A stretch of DNA of 64,000 nucleotides from Castellaniella sp040276065 (GTDB taxonomy: Bacteria > Pseudomonadota > Gammaproteobacteria > Burkholderiales > Burkholderiaceae_B). The number at the start of each line of letters is the position of its first letter. Positions within the stretch are counted from its first letter, which is position 1. The translations under genes were made by a program, and so were the position numbers. The stretch spans positions 62,001 through 126,000 of the forward strand of contig NZ_JBELOI010000009.1 of the NCBI RefSeq assembly GCF_040276065.1. The letters run 5' to 3'. Of this stretch, positions 1 to 9,052 are shown in pieces. Below the pieces are notes generated by a model. The model was not told the DNA's origin. It worked only from the letters and a program-made list of their open reading frames with translations, and made no database searches.

Positions 1-960
1 AACATCAATTTCGACCTCAAGCGCTGTGAGGGCTACCGCAATTTCTGCAATAAGCTCTGGAATGCCACACGCTTCGTGCTGATGAACGTCGAGGGCCAGA
101 ACCTGGGCCGAGCCCAGGCCGGCGACCTGTCCTTTGCCGACCGCTGGGTCATCGATGGCCTGCAGGGCTTGATCGACGAGGTCCATGCGGGATTCGAGCA
201 GTACCGCTTCGATCAGGTGGCCGACCGCCTGTACCACTTCATCTGGGACGAATACTGCGATTGGTACCTCGAACTGGCCAAGGTGCGGCTGCAAGCGGGC
301 GACCCCACGCAACAGGCGGCCACGCGGCGCACCTTGATCCACGTGCTCGAGACCCTGCTGCGCCTCATCCACCCGATCATGCCCTTCATCACCGAGGAGC
401 TCTGGCAAAAAGTCTCGGTGGCCGCCGGCGTGCGCGCCGATGGGGCAGAGGCCAGCATCAGCGCCCAGCCCTACCCGGTCTCACGCGCGACGCTGCGCGA
501 TGCGGCCGCCGTCGAGCGCATGGCTGAACTGAAGTCGCTGACCGACGCGATCCGCGCGCTGCGCGGCGAGATGAATCTCGCGCCGGGTCAGCGCGTGCCC
601 CTGCTGGCGCAAGGCGCCATCGCCGACTTGGACGAGTTGCGCCCCTACCTGATGGCTCTGGCCCGCCTCGAGAGCGTCCAGGCCGTGGAGCGGCTGCCGG
701 ACCTGGGCGCGCCGGTGCAGGTCCTGGGCGCCGCCCAACTCATGCTGCACGTGGAAATCGACGCGGATGCCGAGCGCGCCCGCATCGACAAGGAAATCGA
801 GCGGCTCGAAAAAGAAATCGCCAAGGCTCAGGGCAAGCTCGGCAATGCGAGCTTCGTCGAGCGCGCGCCCGCCGCCGTGGTCGAGCAGGAAAAGGCCCGC
901 CTCGCCCAGTTCGACGACATGCTGGACAAGGTACGTATCCAGCGCAAGCGGCTCGAATGA
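1..960 (+). CDS. valS: Valine--tRNA ligase, C-terminal part (gene begins before the window)
   Basis: Charges tRNA-Val with valine in the cytoplasm. The frame is open from base 1, so the gene is cut by the window edge and only the last 319 residues are present. The fragment begins in the class I synthetase core (NKLWNATRF), passes through the helical anticodon-binding domain (DEYCDWYLELAK, then HPIMPFITEELWQ) and ends in the valyl-specific C-terminal coiled coil (DKEIERLEKEIAKAQGKL...RIQRKRLE) that contacts the tRNA elbow. The coiled coil separates ValS from IleS and LeuS. The 3' end is intact and faces the minus-strand DUF2892 gene. Confidence 0.97.
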   Translation, partial: NINFDLKRCEGYRNFCNKLWNATRFVLMNVEGQNLGRAQAGDLSFADRWVIDGLQGLIDEVHAGFEQYRFDQVADRLYHFIWDEYCDWYLELAKVRLQAGDPTQQAATRRTLIHVLETLLRLIHPIMPFITEELWQKVSVAAGVRADGAEASISAQPYPVSRATLRDAAAVERMAELKSLTDAIRALRGEMNLAPGQRVPLLAQGAIADLDELRPYLMALARLESVQAVERLPDLGAPVQVLGAAQLMLHVEIDADAERARIDKEIERLEKEIAKAQGKLGNASFVERAPAAVVEQEKARLAQFDDMLDKVRIQRKRLE

Positions 961-963
961 GCC

Positions 964-986
964 GGGGCGGCCCCGCGGGCCGCCCC
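964..986. terminator. GC-rich perfect hairpin between convergent valS and DUF2892 genes
   Basis: GGGGCGGCCC at 964-973 and GGGCCGCCCC at 977-986 form a perfect 10-bp stem with a 3-base loop, directly after the valS stop codon and just before the end of the convergent DUF2892 gene. There is no T tract, so a classical intrinsic terminator is not proven. Position and symmetry suggest a bidirectional stop for the two converging transcripts. Confidence 0.5.
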
Positions 987-990
987 CAGC

Positions 991-1188
991 TTAGCCGCGC
1001 GTCTTCAGCAGGCAGGTCCGGATGCCCAGCAAGGAGTACAGCGGGCAGAACCGGAACAGGCCCGTCGCCAGAGGAATCACCCCGATCCACCCCCACCAGC
1101 CGACCGAGCCGGTCGCCGCGAGCGCGATGAGGACGAGGCCGACGATGATCCGCAGGATCCGGTCGGTGGTGCCGATGTTGAATGTCAT
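991..1188 (-). CDS. DUF2892 (YgaP-like) small inner-membrane protein
   Basis: A 65-residue protein with the DUF2892 signature: N-terminal MTFNIGTTDRILR, then two closely spaced hydrophobic segments (about residues 13-28 and 33-50) and a short Cys-containing tail (FCPLYSLLG...CLLKTRG). Members often sit beside rhodaneses and sulfide-response genes, or are fused to a rhodanese as in YgaP; the exact function is not established. Its start overlaps the stop of the upstream arsR-type gene (ATGA), so the two are translationally coupled, which ties it to the sulfur theme of the neighbouring genes. Confidence 0.85.
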   Translation of the reverse strand: MTFNIGTTDRILRIIVGLVLIALAATGSVGWWGWIGVIPLATGLFRFCPLYSLLGIRTCLLKTRG

Positions 1189-1595
1189 GGTGACTCCTTC
1201 GTGACGGGGGGGGAATCATCGGCCATCCCGCGCATCGAGGCGAAGGCCGCGCGCTGCCGCGCGCCTTCCTCGATCTGGCGCAGAATGCTGCCGCACACCA
1301 GATCGCACAACGCCTCTACGGACGGATCGGCAATCTGGTAATAGACGCTGTTGCCGCGCGCCTCGCGCGCGACCAGACCGTGTTTCTTCAAGACCGAGAG
1401 ATGGCGTGAAACGTTGGCCGTCGTATAGCCGCAGAGCTCGGCAAGCTCGCCCACGTTGTGTTCGCCCTGTCGCAGCAGGCTGAGGATGTGCAGGCGCGTG
1501 GGCTCGGACAAGGCCCGGAAATAGGCCGCGACCGGCTCGAGCACCTCGGGTGGAAGTAGACCCATATCAATGACGTCCCAGAGATTCGAGCGCAT
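1185..1595 (-). CDS. ArsR/SmtB-family repressor resembling persulfide sensors SqrR/BigR
   Basis: A 136-residue winged-helix repressor. ALSEPTRLHILSLLRQGEHNVGELAELCGYTTANVSRHLSVL is the ArsR DNA-binding core (split here only by the text), followed by the wing (REARGNSVYYQI). One Cys lies just before the recognition helix (ELCGY) and more in the C-terminal helix (LCDLVCGS). A Cys pair in these places is the arrangement used by SqrR/BigR sensors of reactive sulfur, though metal sensing is not excluded. It is divergent from an efflux operon that includes a sulfide:quinone oxidoreductase-like gene, so persulfide-responsive control is a reasonable inference. A downstream ATG (1565) is an alternative start. 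Confidence 0.85.
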   Translation of the reverse strand: MRSNLWDVIDMGLLPPEVLEPVAAYFRALSEPTRLHILSLLRQGEHNVGELAELCGYTTANVSRHLSVLKKHGLVAREARGNSVYYQIADPSVEALCDLVCGSILRQIEEGARQRAAFASMRGMADDSPPVTKESP

Positions 1596-1708
1596 AGTTT
1601 ACGCCATTCGTTCAACTTTAATGCTAACTAACTAATTGACTATTTACGTTATTGGTTAAATAATACCACGCAATATTTACCGTAGCCACCGCTCGCCCGA
1701 CTTGCCCC
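1596..1708. promoter_or_regulatory. Divergent AT-rich promoter region between ArsR-type repressor and efflux operon
   Basis: This 113-base gap is much more AT-rich than the surrounding DNA, especially from about 1615 to 1680. It must contain the promoters for both the repressor (minus) and the adaptor-pump operon (plus). It is the natural place for the repressor's operator, but no convincing long inverted repeat could be assigned by eye. Confidence 0.6.
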
Positions 1709-2797
1709 ATGACCGTAGACGATTCCCTCACCTTTCTTTCGCGGGCCGCCGCCAGACGGCTGGCCCACTGGATGGCGCGCTCGACCTGGACGCTGGCGAT
1801 CCTGCTGGGGCCGGGCACGGGGGCGCTGGCCGCCGGCCCCGAGGCGGTGCGCGTGGAATCCGTGCCGGTCGCCGATCGCCTGGAGGTCGACGGCGCGATC
1901 GAGGCGATACGCGGCACCACGGTCTCGGCCCAGGTCGCCGGCGCCGTCCTCGTCATTGACGCGCAAGCCGGCCAGGCCGTGCGCGCAGGGCAGGTTCTGC
2001 TGCGCCTGGACGCCGAAGGCGCGCGCCAGGCCCGGGCGGCGGCCGACGCCCAGGTGCGCGAGGCCCGCTCCGCCCTGGCCCTTGCTCAGGCCGAGCTCAA
2101 GCGGCAAAAGACCCTCCATGCACAGCAGTACATCAGCCAGGCCGCCTACGATCAGGTCCTCGCGCGCTACCAAGCGGCGCGGGAACGGCTCTTCGCGCAG
2201 CGCGCGCAGGCCCTGGCCGCCGAGGCCCAGACCGATCATTTCCTGATCCGGGCACCTTACGACGGCATCGTCGCCACGCTCGAGGCCCACCCAGGCGACA
2301 TGGCGCTGCCCGGCAGACCACTGGCGACCCTGTTCGATCCCTCCGCGCTGCGGATCGAGGCGCAGGTCCCTCAATACCTGATCCATCGGCTGGCCGGTGA
2401 GGCCCGGATCCGCTGGCCGCCCGGCCTTGCCGCCGGGCTGCCGGACATCCTGCCCATCCAGACTCTGCCCACCCGGCAGACCGCCAGCCTGACCGGCGCC
2501 ATCCGCCTGGCGCTGCCCAGGGGTGCCGCCGGCCCGGCCCCGGGCACGCCCGTGCGTCTGTCGATCGAGATTCCGGACAGCCTGCGCGAGCGCTTGCGCA
2601 TCCCCTCCAGCGCCGTGGTACGCCGCGGCGAGCTGACCGGCGCATATGTGCTGGACGAGCGTGATGCCGCACGACTGCGGCAGATCCGTCTCGGACTGGC
2701 GAACGGCCCGTGGATCGAAGTCCTCTCGGGTCTGCGGGCGGGCGAGCGCGTGCTGCCTGACGCGGCGCACGCGCCCGCCGGAGGCCGCGAGCCATGA
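1709..2797 (+). CDS. RND efflux periplasmic adaptor (membrane fusion protein)
   Basis: A 362-residue adaptor that links an inner-membrane RND pump to an outer-membrane channel. After a hydrophobic N-terminal signal/anchor (about residues 24-40) comes the first half of the lipoyl motif (GTTVSAQVAGAVLVIDAQ, QVLLRLD), an alpha-helical hairpin (QARAAADAQVREARSALALA ... QALAAEAQT), the second lipoyl half (IRAPYDGIVATLEAHPGD) and the beta-barrel and membrane-proximal domains. The stop overlaps the pump start (ATGA). It is the first gene of the operon opposite the ArsR-type repressor; the substrate cannot be told from sequence. Confidence 0.92.
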   Translation: MTVDDSLTFLSRAAARRLAHWMARSTWTLAILLGPGTGALAAGPEAVRVESVPVADRLEVDGAIEAIRGTTVSAQVAGAVLVIDAQAGQAVRAGQVLLRLDAEGARQARAAADAQVREARSALALAQAELKRQKTLHAQQYISQAAYDQVLARYQAARERLFAQRAQALAAEAQTDHFLIRAPYDGIVATLEAHPGDMALPGRPLATLFDPSALRIEAQVPQYLIHRLAGEARIRWPPGLAAGLPDILPIQTLPTRQTASLTGAIRLALPRGAAGPAPGTPVRLSIEIPDSLRERLRIPSSAVVRRGELTGAYVLDERDAARLRQIRLGLANGPWIEVLSGLRAGERVLPDAAHAPAGGREP

Positions 2798-5700
2798 CGA
2801 CCCGGCTCGGCATCGCAGGCCGGATCACGCTTTTATTCCAGGACAACCGCATCACCCCGCTGCTGGCGATCGCGCTGTTGCTGATGGGCATCTTCGCCCT
2901 GCTCGCCACCCCGCGCGAGGAGGAACCCCAGATCGACGTCACGATGGCCAGCGTGCGGATCGCCTGGCCCGGAGCCACGGCGGCGGATGTCGAGCGGCTC
3001 GTTGCCGGCCCAGCCGAACAAATTCTCGCGCGCATCGACGGCATGGATCACGTCATGTCGCTGTCGACGCCGGGCCTGGCGCTGCTGACCGCGCAATTCG
3101 AAGTCGGAGTCCCCCGCACCGAGGCCCTGGTACGGCTGCACGACACCTTGCGCACGCACGCCAACTGGCTGCCCACGGACCTGGGCGTCGAGGCGCCCAT
3201 CATCCAGCCCAAGGGGGTGGACGATGTGCCCATCATCGCCCTCACGCTGCACGCCGGGGACGCGGATGCACACGCCCTGCAACGGATCGCCCACAGCATG
3301 GAGTCCGACCTCAAGCGCATCGCCGGCACGCGCGACATCGTGCTCATCGGCGGGGCGTCCCACACCGTTCGCGTCGACCTGGACACGGCGCGCATGGCGG
3401 CCGCCGGGATCGCGCCGGGCGACATCGCCCAGGCCCTGCGAGACGCCAATCTCGGGGTCCATGCGGGCGCATTGCTGGGCGCCAATCACGGCACCCTGGT
3501 GAACGCGGGCCAGTTCCTGCGTCAGGGCGAGGACGTCGCCGGCCTGATCGTGGGCTTGCGCGATGGCCGCCCGGTCTACCTGCGCGAGCTGGCCCGCATC
3601 AGCGAAGGCGCGCCGCCGCCCGAGCACTACGTGACTCACCGCGCGCGCGCTGAGGCCAAAGGGCCAGCCCAGGCCGCGGTGACTCTGGCCATCACCAAAA
3701 AACCCGGCGAAAACGCCATCGAGGTCGCCGACGCCGTCACGCGGCGGGTGGCCGAACTGCGCGGCCAGGTGATTCCGGACAATATTCAGGTGACCGAGAC
3801 GCGCAACTACGGCGCCACCGCCGACGACAAGGCCAGGACCTTGATCCGCAAACTGGCCTTCGCCACGCTGTCGGTGGTGTTGCTGGTCATGGCGGCGTTG
3901 GGCCGCCGCGAGGCCCTGATCGTGGGACTGGCGGTGGGCCTGACTCTGGCGGCCACGCTGTTCGCGTCCTGGGCCTGGGGCTTTACATTGAACCGGGTGT
4001 CGCTGTTCGCCCTGATCTTCTCGATCGGCATCCTGGTCGACGATGCCATCGTCGTGGTCGAAAATATTCATCGCCACGGCATTCTGCATCCTGAACGGCC
4101 CCTGCGCGCCCGCATCCCGGCGGCGGTCGACGAGGTCGGTGGACCGACCATCCTTGCCACTTTCACCGTGATCGCCGCCCTGCTGCCCATGGCCTTTGTC
4201 AGCGGGCTGATGGGGCCCTACATGAGCCCCATCCCGATCAATGCCAGCATGGGCATGCTCATTTCGCTGCTCATTGCCTTGACACTGACCCCCTGGCTGG
4301 CGATTCATATCGGCCGACACCCGGCGGCGCGCGCCGCGGCCGCGCCCGAACACATCGCGCCCGCGCGTGTCCTGGCCTGGTTCGGGCGCATGTTCCGTCC
4401 CTTTCTGGACAGGCCGCGCGCACGCCGCAACCGCCTCCTGATGGGGCTGGCAGTGCTCGGCCTGATCGGTGCCTCGGCCCTGTTGCCGGTAATCGGCTGG
4501 GTAGAACTGAAGATGCTGCCCTTCGACGACAAATCGGAATTTCAAGTGGTGGTCGACATGCCCGCCGGCACCCCGGTCGAACAGACCGAGGCTCTGTTGC
4601 AGGATCTCTCGGATCACCTGCTGACCCTCCCCGAGGTCGACAGCGTCCAGACTTACGCCGGCACAGCCTCACCGATCAATTTCAATGGCTTGGTGCGCCA
4701 GTATGATCTGCGCCGCGACCCGGCCCTGGGCGATGTGCAGGTCAACCTGAGGGACAAGGGCGAGCGCGGCGCGCAAAGCCACGCCATCGCCATGCGCGCA
4801 CGCCCCGCCCTCGCGGCCATCGCCGCACGCCACGGAGCGGACATCCAGGTGGTCGAGGTTCCGCCGGGCCCGCCGGTCCTCGCGCCGATCGTCGCGCAGG
4901 TCTACGGCCCCGAGGCCGACGGTCGGCTGGCCCTGGCGCGCGCCGTGCGCCAGGTCTTCGAACACACCGGCGGCATGGTGGACGTCCGGGACAGCAGCAT
5001 TGCCACGGCGCCGCGCCTGACCCTCGAGGTGGATCGCGAGCGCGCGGCGCGCGTCGGGGTTTCGCAGGCGGCCATTGTCGAGGCGCTGCGCACCGGCCTG
5101 GGCGGGGCCGTGGCCGGCTACCTGCGCGATGGCGGGACGCGGCCCACACCGATCGTCCTGCGGCTGCCACCCGAGCGGCAAGGCGACCTCGACGAGCTGC
5201 TGCAACTGCGGGTGCGCGGCGCGGACGGCGCCGCCGTGCCGATCGGCGAGCTGTTGCACGAGGTCCGCGATACGCGCGAGCAGCCCATACACCACAAAGA
5301 TCTGCTGCCCGTCCAATACGTGACCGCCGACATGGCCGGCGCGGTGGACAGTCCCCTGTACGGCATGTTCGCCGCGCGCAAAGCAGTCCTGGCACTGCCC
5401 ACGGCCGATGGCCGACCCCTGCAGGAGCATTTCATCGCGCCCCCCGGCAACCCCTACGACGGCTATGCCATCAAATGGGACGGCGAGTGGCAGATCACCT
5501 ACGAGACCTTCCGTGACATGGGCCTGGCCTATGCGGTCGGCCTCCTGCTCATCTACCTGCTGGTGGTGGCCCATTTCGGCTCCTACCTGATCCCATTCAT
5601 CATCATGGCGCCCATCCCGCTCACGCTCATCGGCGTCATGCCGGGCCACGCGCTGCTGGGCAAGCAATTCACCGCGACCAGCATGATCGGGATGATCGCC

Positions 5701-6012
5701 CTGGCCGGCATTATCGTGCGCAATTCGATACTGCTGGTCGATTTCATCGCCCTGCGCCTGCGCGATGGCGCGGCATTCGAGCAGGCCGTGATCGAGTCGG
5801 CCGCCGCGCGCGCGCGCCCCATCCTCCTCACCGGCTTGGCGGCGATGATGGGCGCGGCCTTCATCCTCGACGACCCGATCTTCAACGGGCTGGCGATCGC
5901 GCTGATCTTTGGCATCCTGGTATCGACCGCGCTCACGCTGATCGTCATCCCGCTGATGGTCTACAGCGCCTATCGCAAACATCCCCAAACGCTCTTCCAC
6001 CAAGGAGACTGA
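2794..6012 (+). CDS. RND-family efflux pump, inner-membrane subunit
   Basis: A 1072-residue proton-driven exporter, the usual length for AcrB-type pumps. It shows an N-terminal membrane helix (ITPLLAIALLLMGIFAL), a porter domain, the TM4 proton-relay motif with paired aspartates (GILVDDAIVVVEN), a second porter half (about 560-880) and the C-terminal membrane bundle (YAVGLLLIYLLVVAHFGSYL ... GMIALAGIIVRNSILLVDF). It acts with the upstream adaptor and the downstream TolC-like channel. The sequence is of the hydrophobe/amphiphile class rather than CusA-like, because the methionine-rich metal sites of CusA are not evident. Linkage to sulfide genes is unusual for this family. Confidence 0.93.
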   Translation: MTTRLGIAGRITLLFQDNRITPLLAIALLLMGIFALLATPREEEPQIDVTMASVRIAWPGATAADVERLVAGPAEQILARIDGMDHVMSLSTPGLALLTAQFEVGVPRTEALVRLHDTLRTHANWLPTDLGVEAPIIQPKGVDDVPIIALTLHAGDADAHALQRIAHSMESDLKRIAGTRDIVLIGGASHTVRVDLDTARMAAAGIAPGDIAQALRDANLGVHAGALLGANHGTLVNAGQFLRQGEDVAGLIVGLRDGRPVYLRELARISEGAPPPEHYVTHRARAEAKGPAQAAVTLAITKKPGENAIEVADAVTRRVAELRGQVIPDNIQVTETRNYGATADDKARTLIRKLAFATLSVVLLVMAALGRREALIVGLAVGLTLAATLFASWAWGFTLNRVSLFALIFSIGILVDDAIVVVENIHRHGILHPERPLRARIPAAVDEVGGPTILATFTVIAALLPMAFVSGLMGPYMSPIPINASMGMLISLLIALTLTPWLAIHIGRHPAARAAAAPEHIAPARVLAWFGRMFRPFLDRPRARRNRLLMGLAVLGLIGASALLPVIGWVELKMLPFDDKSEFQVVVDMPAGTPVEQTEALLQDLSDHLLTLPEVDSVQTYAGTASPINFNGLVRQYDLRRDPALGDVQVNLRDKGERGAQSHAIAMRARPALAAIAARHGADIQVVEVPPGPPVLAPIVAQVYGPEADGRLALARAVRQVFEHTGGMVDVRDSSIATAPRLTLEVDRERAARVGVSQAAIVEALRTGLGGAVAGYLRDGGTRPTPIVLRLPPERQGDLDELLQLRVRGADGAAVPIGELLHEVRDTREQPIHHKDLLPVQYVTADMAGAVDSPLYGMFAARKAVLALPTADGRPLQEHFIAPPGNPYDGYAIKWDGEWQITYETFRDMGLAYAVGLLLIYLLVVAHFGSYLIPFIIMAPIPLTLIGVMPGHALLGKQFTATSMIGMIALAGIIVRNSILLVDFIALRLRDGAAFEQAVIESAAARARPILLTGLAAMMGAAFILDDPIFNGLAIALIFGILVSTALTLIVIPLMVYSAYRKHPQTLFHQGD

Positions 6013-6013
6013 C

Positions 6014-6223
6014 ATGACGTCCTGGCAACTCGTACGCGTACTCGCGGGCCTTTTCATCCTGATTTCCCTGCTGCTAGGGGCGCCGGCCAGCCCCTGGTTC
6101 ATCAGCCAGTGGTGGCTCGCGTTCACGGTCTTTGTCGGCCTGAACATCCTGCAAAGTGGCCTGACCCGATGGTGCCTGCTCGAGCGCATCATGCGGCGCC
6201 TCGGGGCGCCGCTCGGTGACTAA
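6014..6223 (+). CDS. DUF2892-type small membrane protein within the efflux operon
   Basis: A 69-residue protein with two hydrophobic segments (VRVLAGLFILISLLLG; WLAFTVFVGLNILQSGLTRWC) and a Cys followed by a short cytoplasmic tail. The layout matches DUF2892, though the N-terminus differs from the copy at 991-1188. A strong AAGGAG lies 8 bases before the ATG, and the gene starts one base after the pump stop, so it is co-transcribed. Two DUF2892 proteins under one likely regulator is noteworthy. Function is unknown. Confidence 0.75.
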   Translation: MTSWQLVRVLAGLFILISLLLGAPASPWFISQWWLAFTVFVGLNILQSGLTRWCLLERIMRRLGAPLGD

Positions 6224-6238
6224 AACGGCCAGATCCAC

Positions 6239-7672
6239 ATGAAGCGCCTGACGTTCCGCACACATGCGCCCCGGGGAAGCGGGGGCCGGCTCGGACGCAT
6301 TCTGAGCCTCGCCGCCGCCCTCGCGCTGGGTGTGCCCGCCCACGCCACGGACCTGCTGCAGGCCTGGCAGGCGGCGCAAGCCCACGATCCCGAACTTGCA
6401 GCCGCGCAACAAGCCCTGGCGGCGGGCCAGGCTCGGATCGAACAGGGCAAGAGCCTGTGGCGGCCGACGCTTGAGGCGCGCGCCTCGGCCGGATACGGTA
6501 CCCAGGAAAGCCGCAGCCGCGGCGCCGAGTTCGCCGCGCCGGGCTTTGGCAGCGCCCGCGAGGTCGAATTCAATACCTCGGTGCGCGGCGGCACCCAAAC
6601 CGAATACGGCATCCACTTGCGCCAGCCGCTGATCGATCCCGCCCGCCACGCCGCACAAAGCCAGTTGCGGCATTCCGCGGCACAGGCCGAGGCCGCATGG
6701 CAGGCGGCTAGCCAACAGGCCATGCTCCGCACCGCCGAGCGTTATTTCGAGGTGCTGCTGGCGCGCGACGGCCTGCGGGTCCTCGAACGGCAGCAGCGGA
6801 CCGTCAGCGAAACCCTCGAGCGCGCGCAAGCACGCTTCCAGGCCGGCGACAGCTCCATTTTGGACGTCCACGAGGCCCGCGCCCGGCTCGATCAGCTCGA
6901 TGCCCAGCGCCTGCTCGCGCAGGTCCAGCTCGAACTTGCACAAGCGGCATTCCAGGACATCACCGGATTGCCGGGACATGGCCTGGCCGCCTTGCCGGCA
7001 AACGGCAACGCGGGCCTGGCCTCGCCACCCGGCGAGCCCTTGCAGGATTGGCTGGCGCAGGCCGCGAACGCCAGCCCCGACATCCGCCAAAGCCAGGAGG
7101 CCGCGGCCATGGCGAGCGATGAGGCCGACAAGCACCGCGCCATCGCGGCACCAACACTCGAGTTGATCGGCAGCGCCGGCCGCAGCCACCTCAGCGGCAC
7201 GGGTGAATATGGCCCCGCCGCGCAGAGCGCCAACCAGTGGTCGGCTGGGTTGCAGTTGCGCATCCCCCTGTATTCCGGGGGCATGCGCGGCGCCCGCTAC
7301 CACGAGGCGCTGGCGCTACGCGACCAGGCCCGCCTCCAGACACAGGCCGCCGGCCAGCGCATCGCACAAAGCGTACGCGCGGCGTGGCTCAGCCTGGATA
7401 CCGCCCGCGCCCGCATCCGGGCGCTGACGCAGGCCATCGAGGCCACCGCGGCCCGACGTGACGCCACGCGCCTGGGTTTGGAGGTCGGCGAGCGAGATAC
7501 CCTGGACTGGCTGGATGCCGAGGACGCCGTGGCACGAGCCGACCTGGCTCTTCGCCAAGCCCTGTCCGACGTCGTCCTGGATCGGCTGCGCCTGCACGCC
7601 CTGGCCGGGCGCCTGGACATCGATGTACTGGAATCCGCGAATTGCGCCCTCGAGGGCGCACCATGCCCATGA
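6239..7672 (+). CDS. TolC-family outer-membrane efflux channel
   Basis: A 477-residue TolC-type protein: a signal peptide ending near VPAHA, then LLQAWQAAQAHDPELAAAQQ, typical of the first helix of TolC itself. Two internally repeated halves of long alpha-helices (QARFQAGDSSILDVHEAR; TRLGLEVGERDTLDWLDAED) carry the conserved ...G..(T/S).LDVL.A motif. It would form the trimeric exit duct for the RND pump encoded two genes upstream. The usual TolC C-terminal tail is short here, ending ELESANCALEGAPCP-like with two cysteines. Confidence 0.9.
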   Translation: MKRLTFRTHAPRGSGGRLGRILSLAAALALGVPAHATDLLQAWQAAQAHDPELAAAQQALAAGQARIEQGKSLWRPTLEARASAGYGTQESRSRGAEFAAPGFGSAREVEFNTSVRGGTQTEYGIHLRQPLIDPARHAAQSQLRHSAAQAEAAWQAASQQAMLRTAERYFEVLLARDGLRVLERQQRTVSETLERAQARFQAGDSSILDVHEARARLDQLDAQRLLAQVQLELAQAAFQDITGLPGHGLAALPANGNAGLASPPGEPLQDWLAQAANASPDIRQSQEAAAMASDEADKHRAIAAPTLELIGSAGRSHLSGTGEYGPAAQSANQWSAGLQLRIPLYSGGMRGARYHEALALRDQARLQTQAAGQRIAQSVRAAWLSLDTARARIRALTQAIEATAARRDATRLGLEVGERDTLDWLDAEDAVARADLALRQALSDVVLDRLRLHALAGRLDIDVLESANCALEGAPCP

Positions 7673-7699
7673 AACCCCATGTCGGACAGGAGACTCGCA

Positions 7700-9040
7700 A
7701 TGTCATCGCCCCCCCTTCAATGGCTGTCCTCGATCCCTGAAAGTCGCCGAACCTTTCTCCTTCGCTGTGCGGCGGGCGCCGGCATTGCGCTACTGCCTGC
7801 CGCACGAGCCCAGGCCGCCGAAAAAATTCGCACCCGGGCGCGCATCGTCATCGTCGGCGCGGGCGCAGCGGGATTGACCTGTGCCTCCTTGCTCGCATCG
7901 CGGCTGGACGGCGCGCAGATCACTCTGCTCGACGCCCGCAAGGCGCATTACTACCAGCCCGGCTACACCCTCGTGGCGGGCGGCATCAAGCCCGCCGGCT
8001 ACCCGATATCGACCACCGCCGAGCATATCGCGCGCGGCGTCCAGTGGGTGGACGAGCAGGCCGCCGAGATCGATGCGGACGCCCGGCGTGTCCACACGCT
8101 GTCCGGCCGCACATTACCGTACGATTTTCTGATCGTCGCCTGTGGCCTGCGGCTGGACTATGCGGCGATCGAGGGTATGGACGAATCACTCATCGGCATC
8201 AACGGCCTGGGCAGCCTCTACCACGGACCCGAGGCCGCCGACGCCACCTGGCGCGCGATGTCCGAGTTCGCTGACCGGGGCGGGGTCGGGGTGTTTTTAC
8301 GCCCAGAGACTGAAATGAAATGCGCCGGCGCCCCACTGAAGTACACCTTTATCACCGAGGATCACCTCGTGCGCAGGGGCAATCGGAAAAAGGCCGAGAT
8401 CATCTACAACGCGAACAACAAAGTCCTGTTCAGCGTCCCGATCGTGTCCGAGAAAGTCCGCATGCTATTCCAGGAAAGGGGCATCCGAGTCCACTACGAT
8501 CGTATCCTGAAGGCCCTAGACCCCGGCAAGCGCATCGCCACCTTCGATACACCGGCGGGCGGCGTCGAGCTGGGCTACGACTTCATCCATGTGATTCCGC
8601 CCATGCGCGCGCCCGACCTCATCCGTCACAGCCCACTGGCCTGGCGCGAGGGCCCCTTTGTGGCGGACGGCTGGATGGAAGTCGACCCAAAGACCCTGCG
8701 CCACAAGCGCCATCCGGAAATCTTTGGGGTCGGCGATGTCGCCGGCGTCCCCAAGGGCAAAACCGCGGCCAGCGTCAAATGGCAATCGCCCGTGGTGGTC
8801 GACCACCTGATCGCCTCCCTGCAAGGCCGGGATTCCGACTTAATATACAACGGATATACGTCATGCCCTCTCATCACCCGGCTGGGGCGTGCCATGCTCG
8901 TCGAGTTCGACTATCAGAACAACCTGACTCCGTCTTTTCCCGGGGTGGTGGCTCCGCTCGAGGAGCTCTGGGTCAGTTGGGTGATGAAGACCATGGCTCT
9001 GAAGCCCACCTACATCAGCATGTTGCATGGCCACACTTGA
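7700..9040 (+). CDS. Tat-exported sulfide:quinone oxidoreductase-like flavoprotein
   Basis: A 446-residue FAD protein expected to oxidise sulfide and pass electrons to quinone or cytochrome. The ATG at 7700 is preferred because AGGAG lies at 7688-7692; an ATG at 7679 is in frame. A twin-arginine signal (ESRRTFLLRCAAGAGIALL) precedes the FAD-binding GAGAAG (about 53-58). Three cysteines stand where the SQR family keeps its redox cysteines (VACGL, EMKCAGAP, SCPL). The Tat signal is unusual for SQR and recalls flavocytochrome c sulfide dehydrogenase. It sits at the end of the efflux operon, linking efflux to sulfide handling. Confidence 0.85.
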   Translation: MSSPPLQWLSSIPESRRTFLLRCAAGAGIALLPAARAQAAEKIRTRARIVIVGAGAAGLTCASLLASRLDGAQITLLDARKAHYYQPGYTLVAGGIKPAGYPISTTAEHIARGVQWVDEQAAEIDADARRVHTLSGRTLPYDFLIVACGLRLDYAAIEGMDESLIGINGLGSLYHGPEAADATWRAMSEFADRGGVGVFLRPETEMKCAGAPLKYTFITEDHLVRRGNRKKAEIIYNANNKVLFSVPIVSEKVRMLFQERGIRVHYDRILKALDPGKRIATFDTPAGGVELGYDFIHVIPPMRAPDLIRHSPLAWREGPFVADGWMEVDPKTLRHKRHPEIFGVGDVAGVPKGKTAASVKWQSPVVVDHLIASLQGRDSDLIYNGYTSCPLITRLGRAMLVEFDYQNNLTPSFPGVVAPLEELWVSWVMKTMALKPTYISMLHGHT

Positions 9041-9052
9041 GAGGACACCGAC

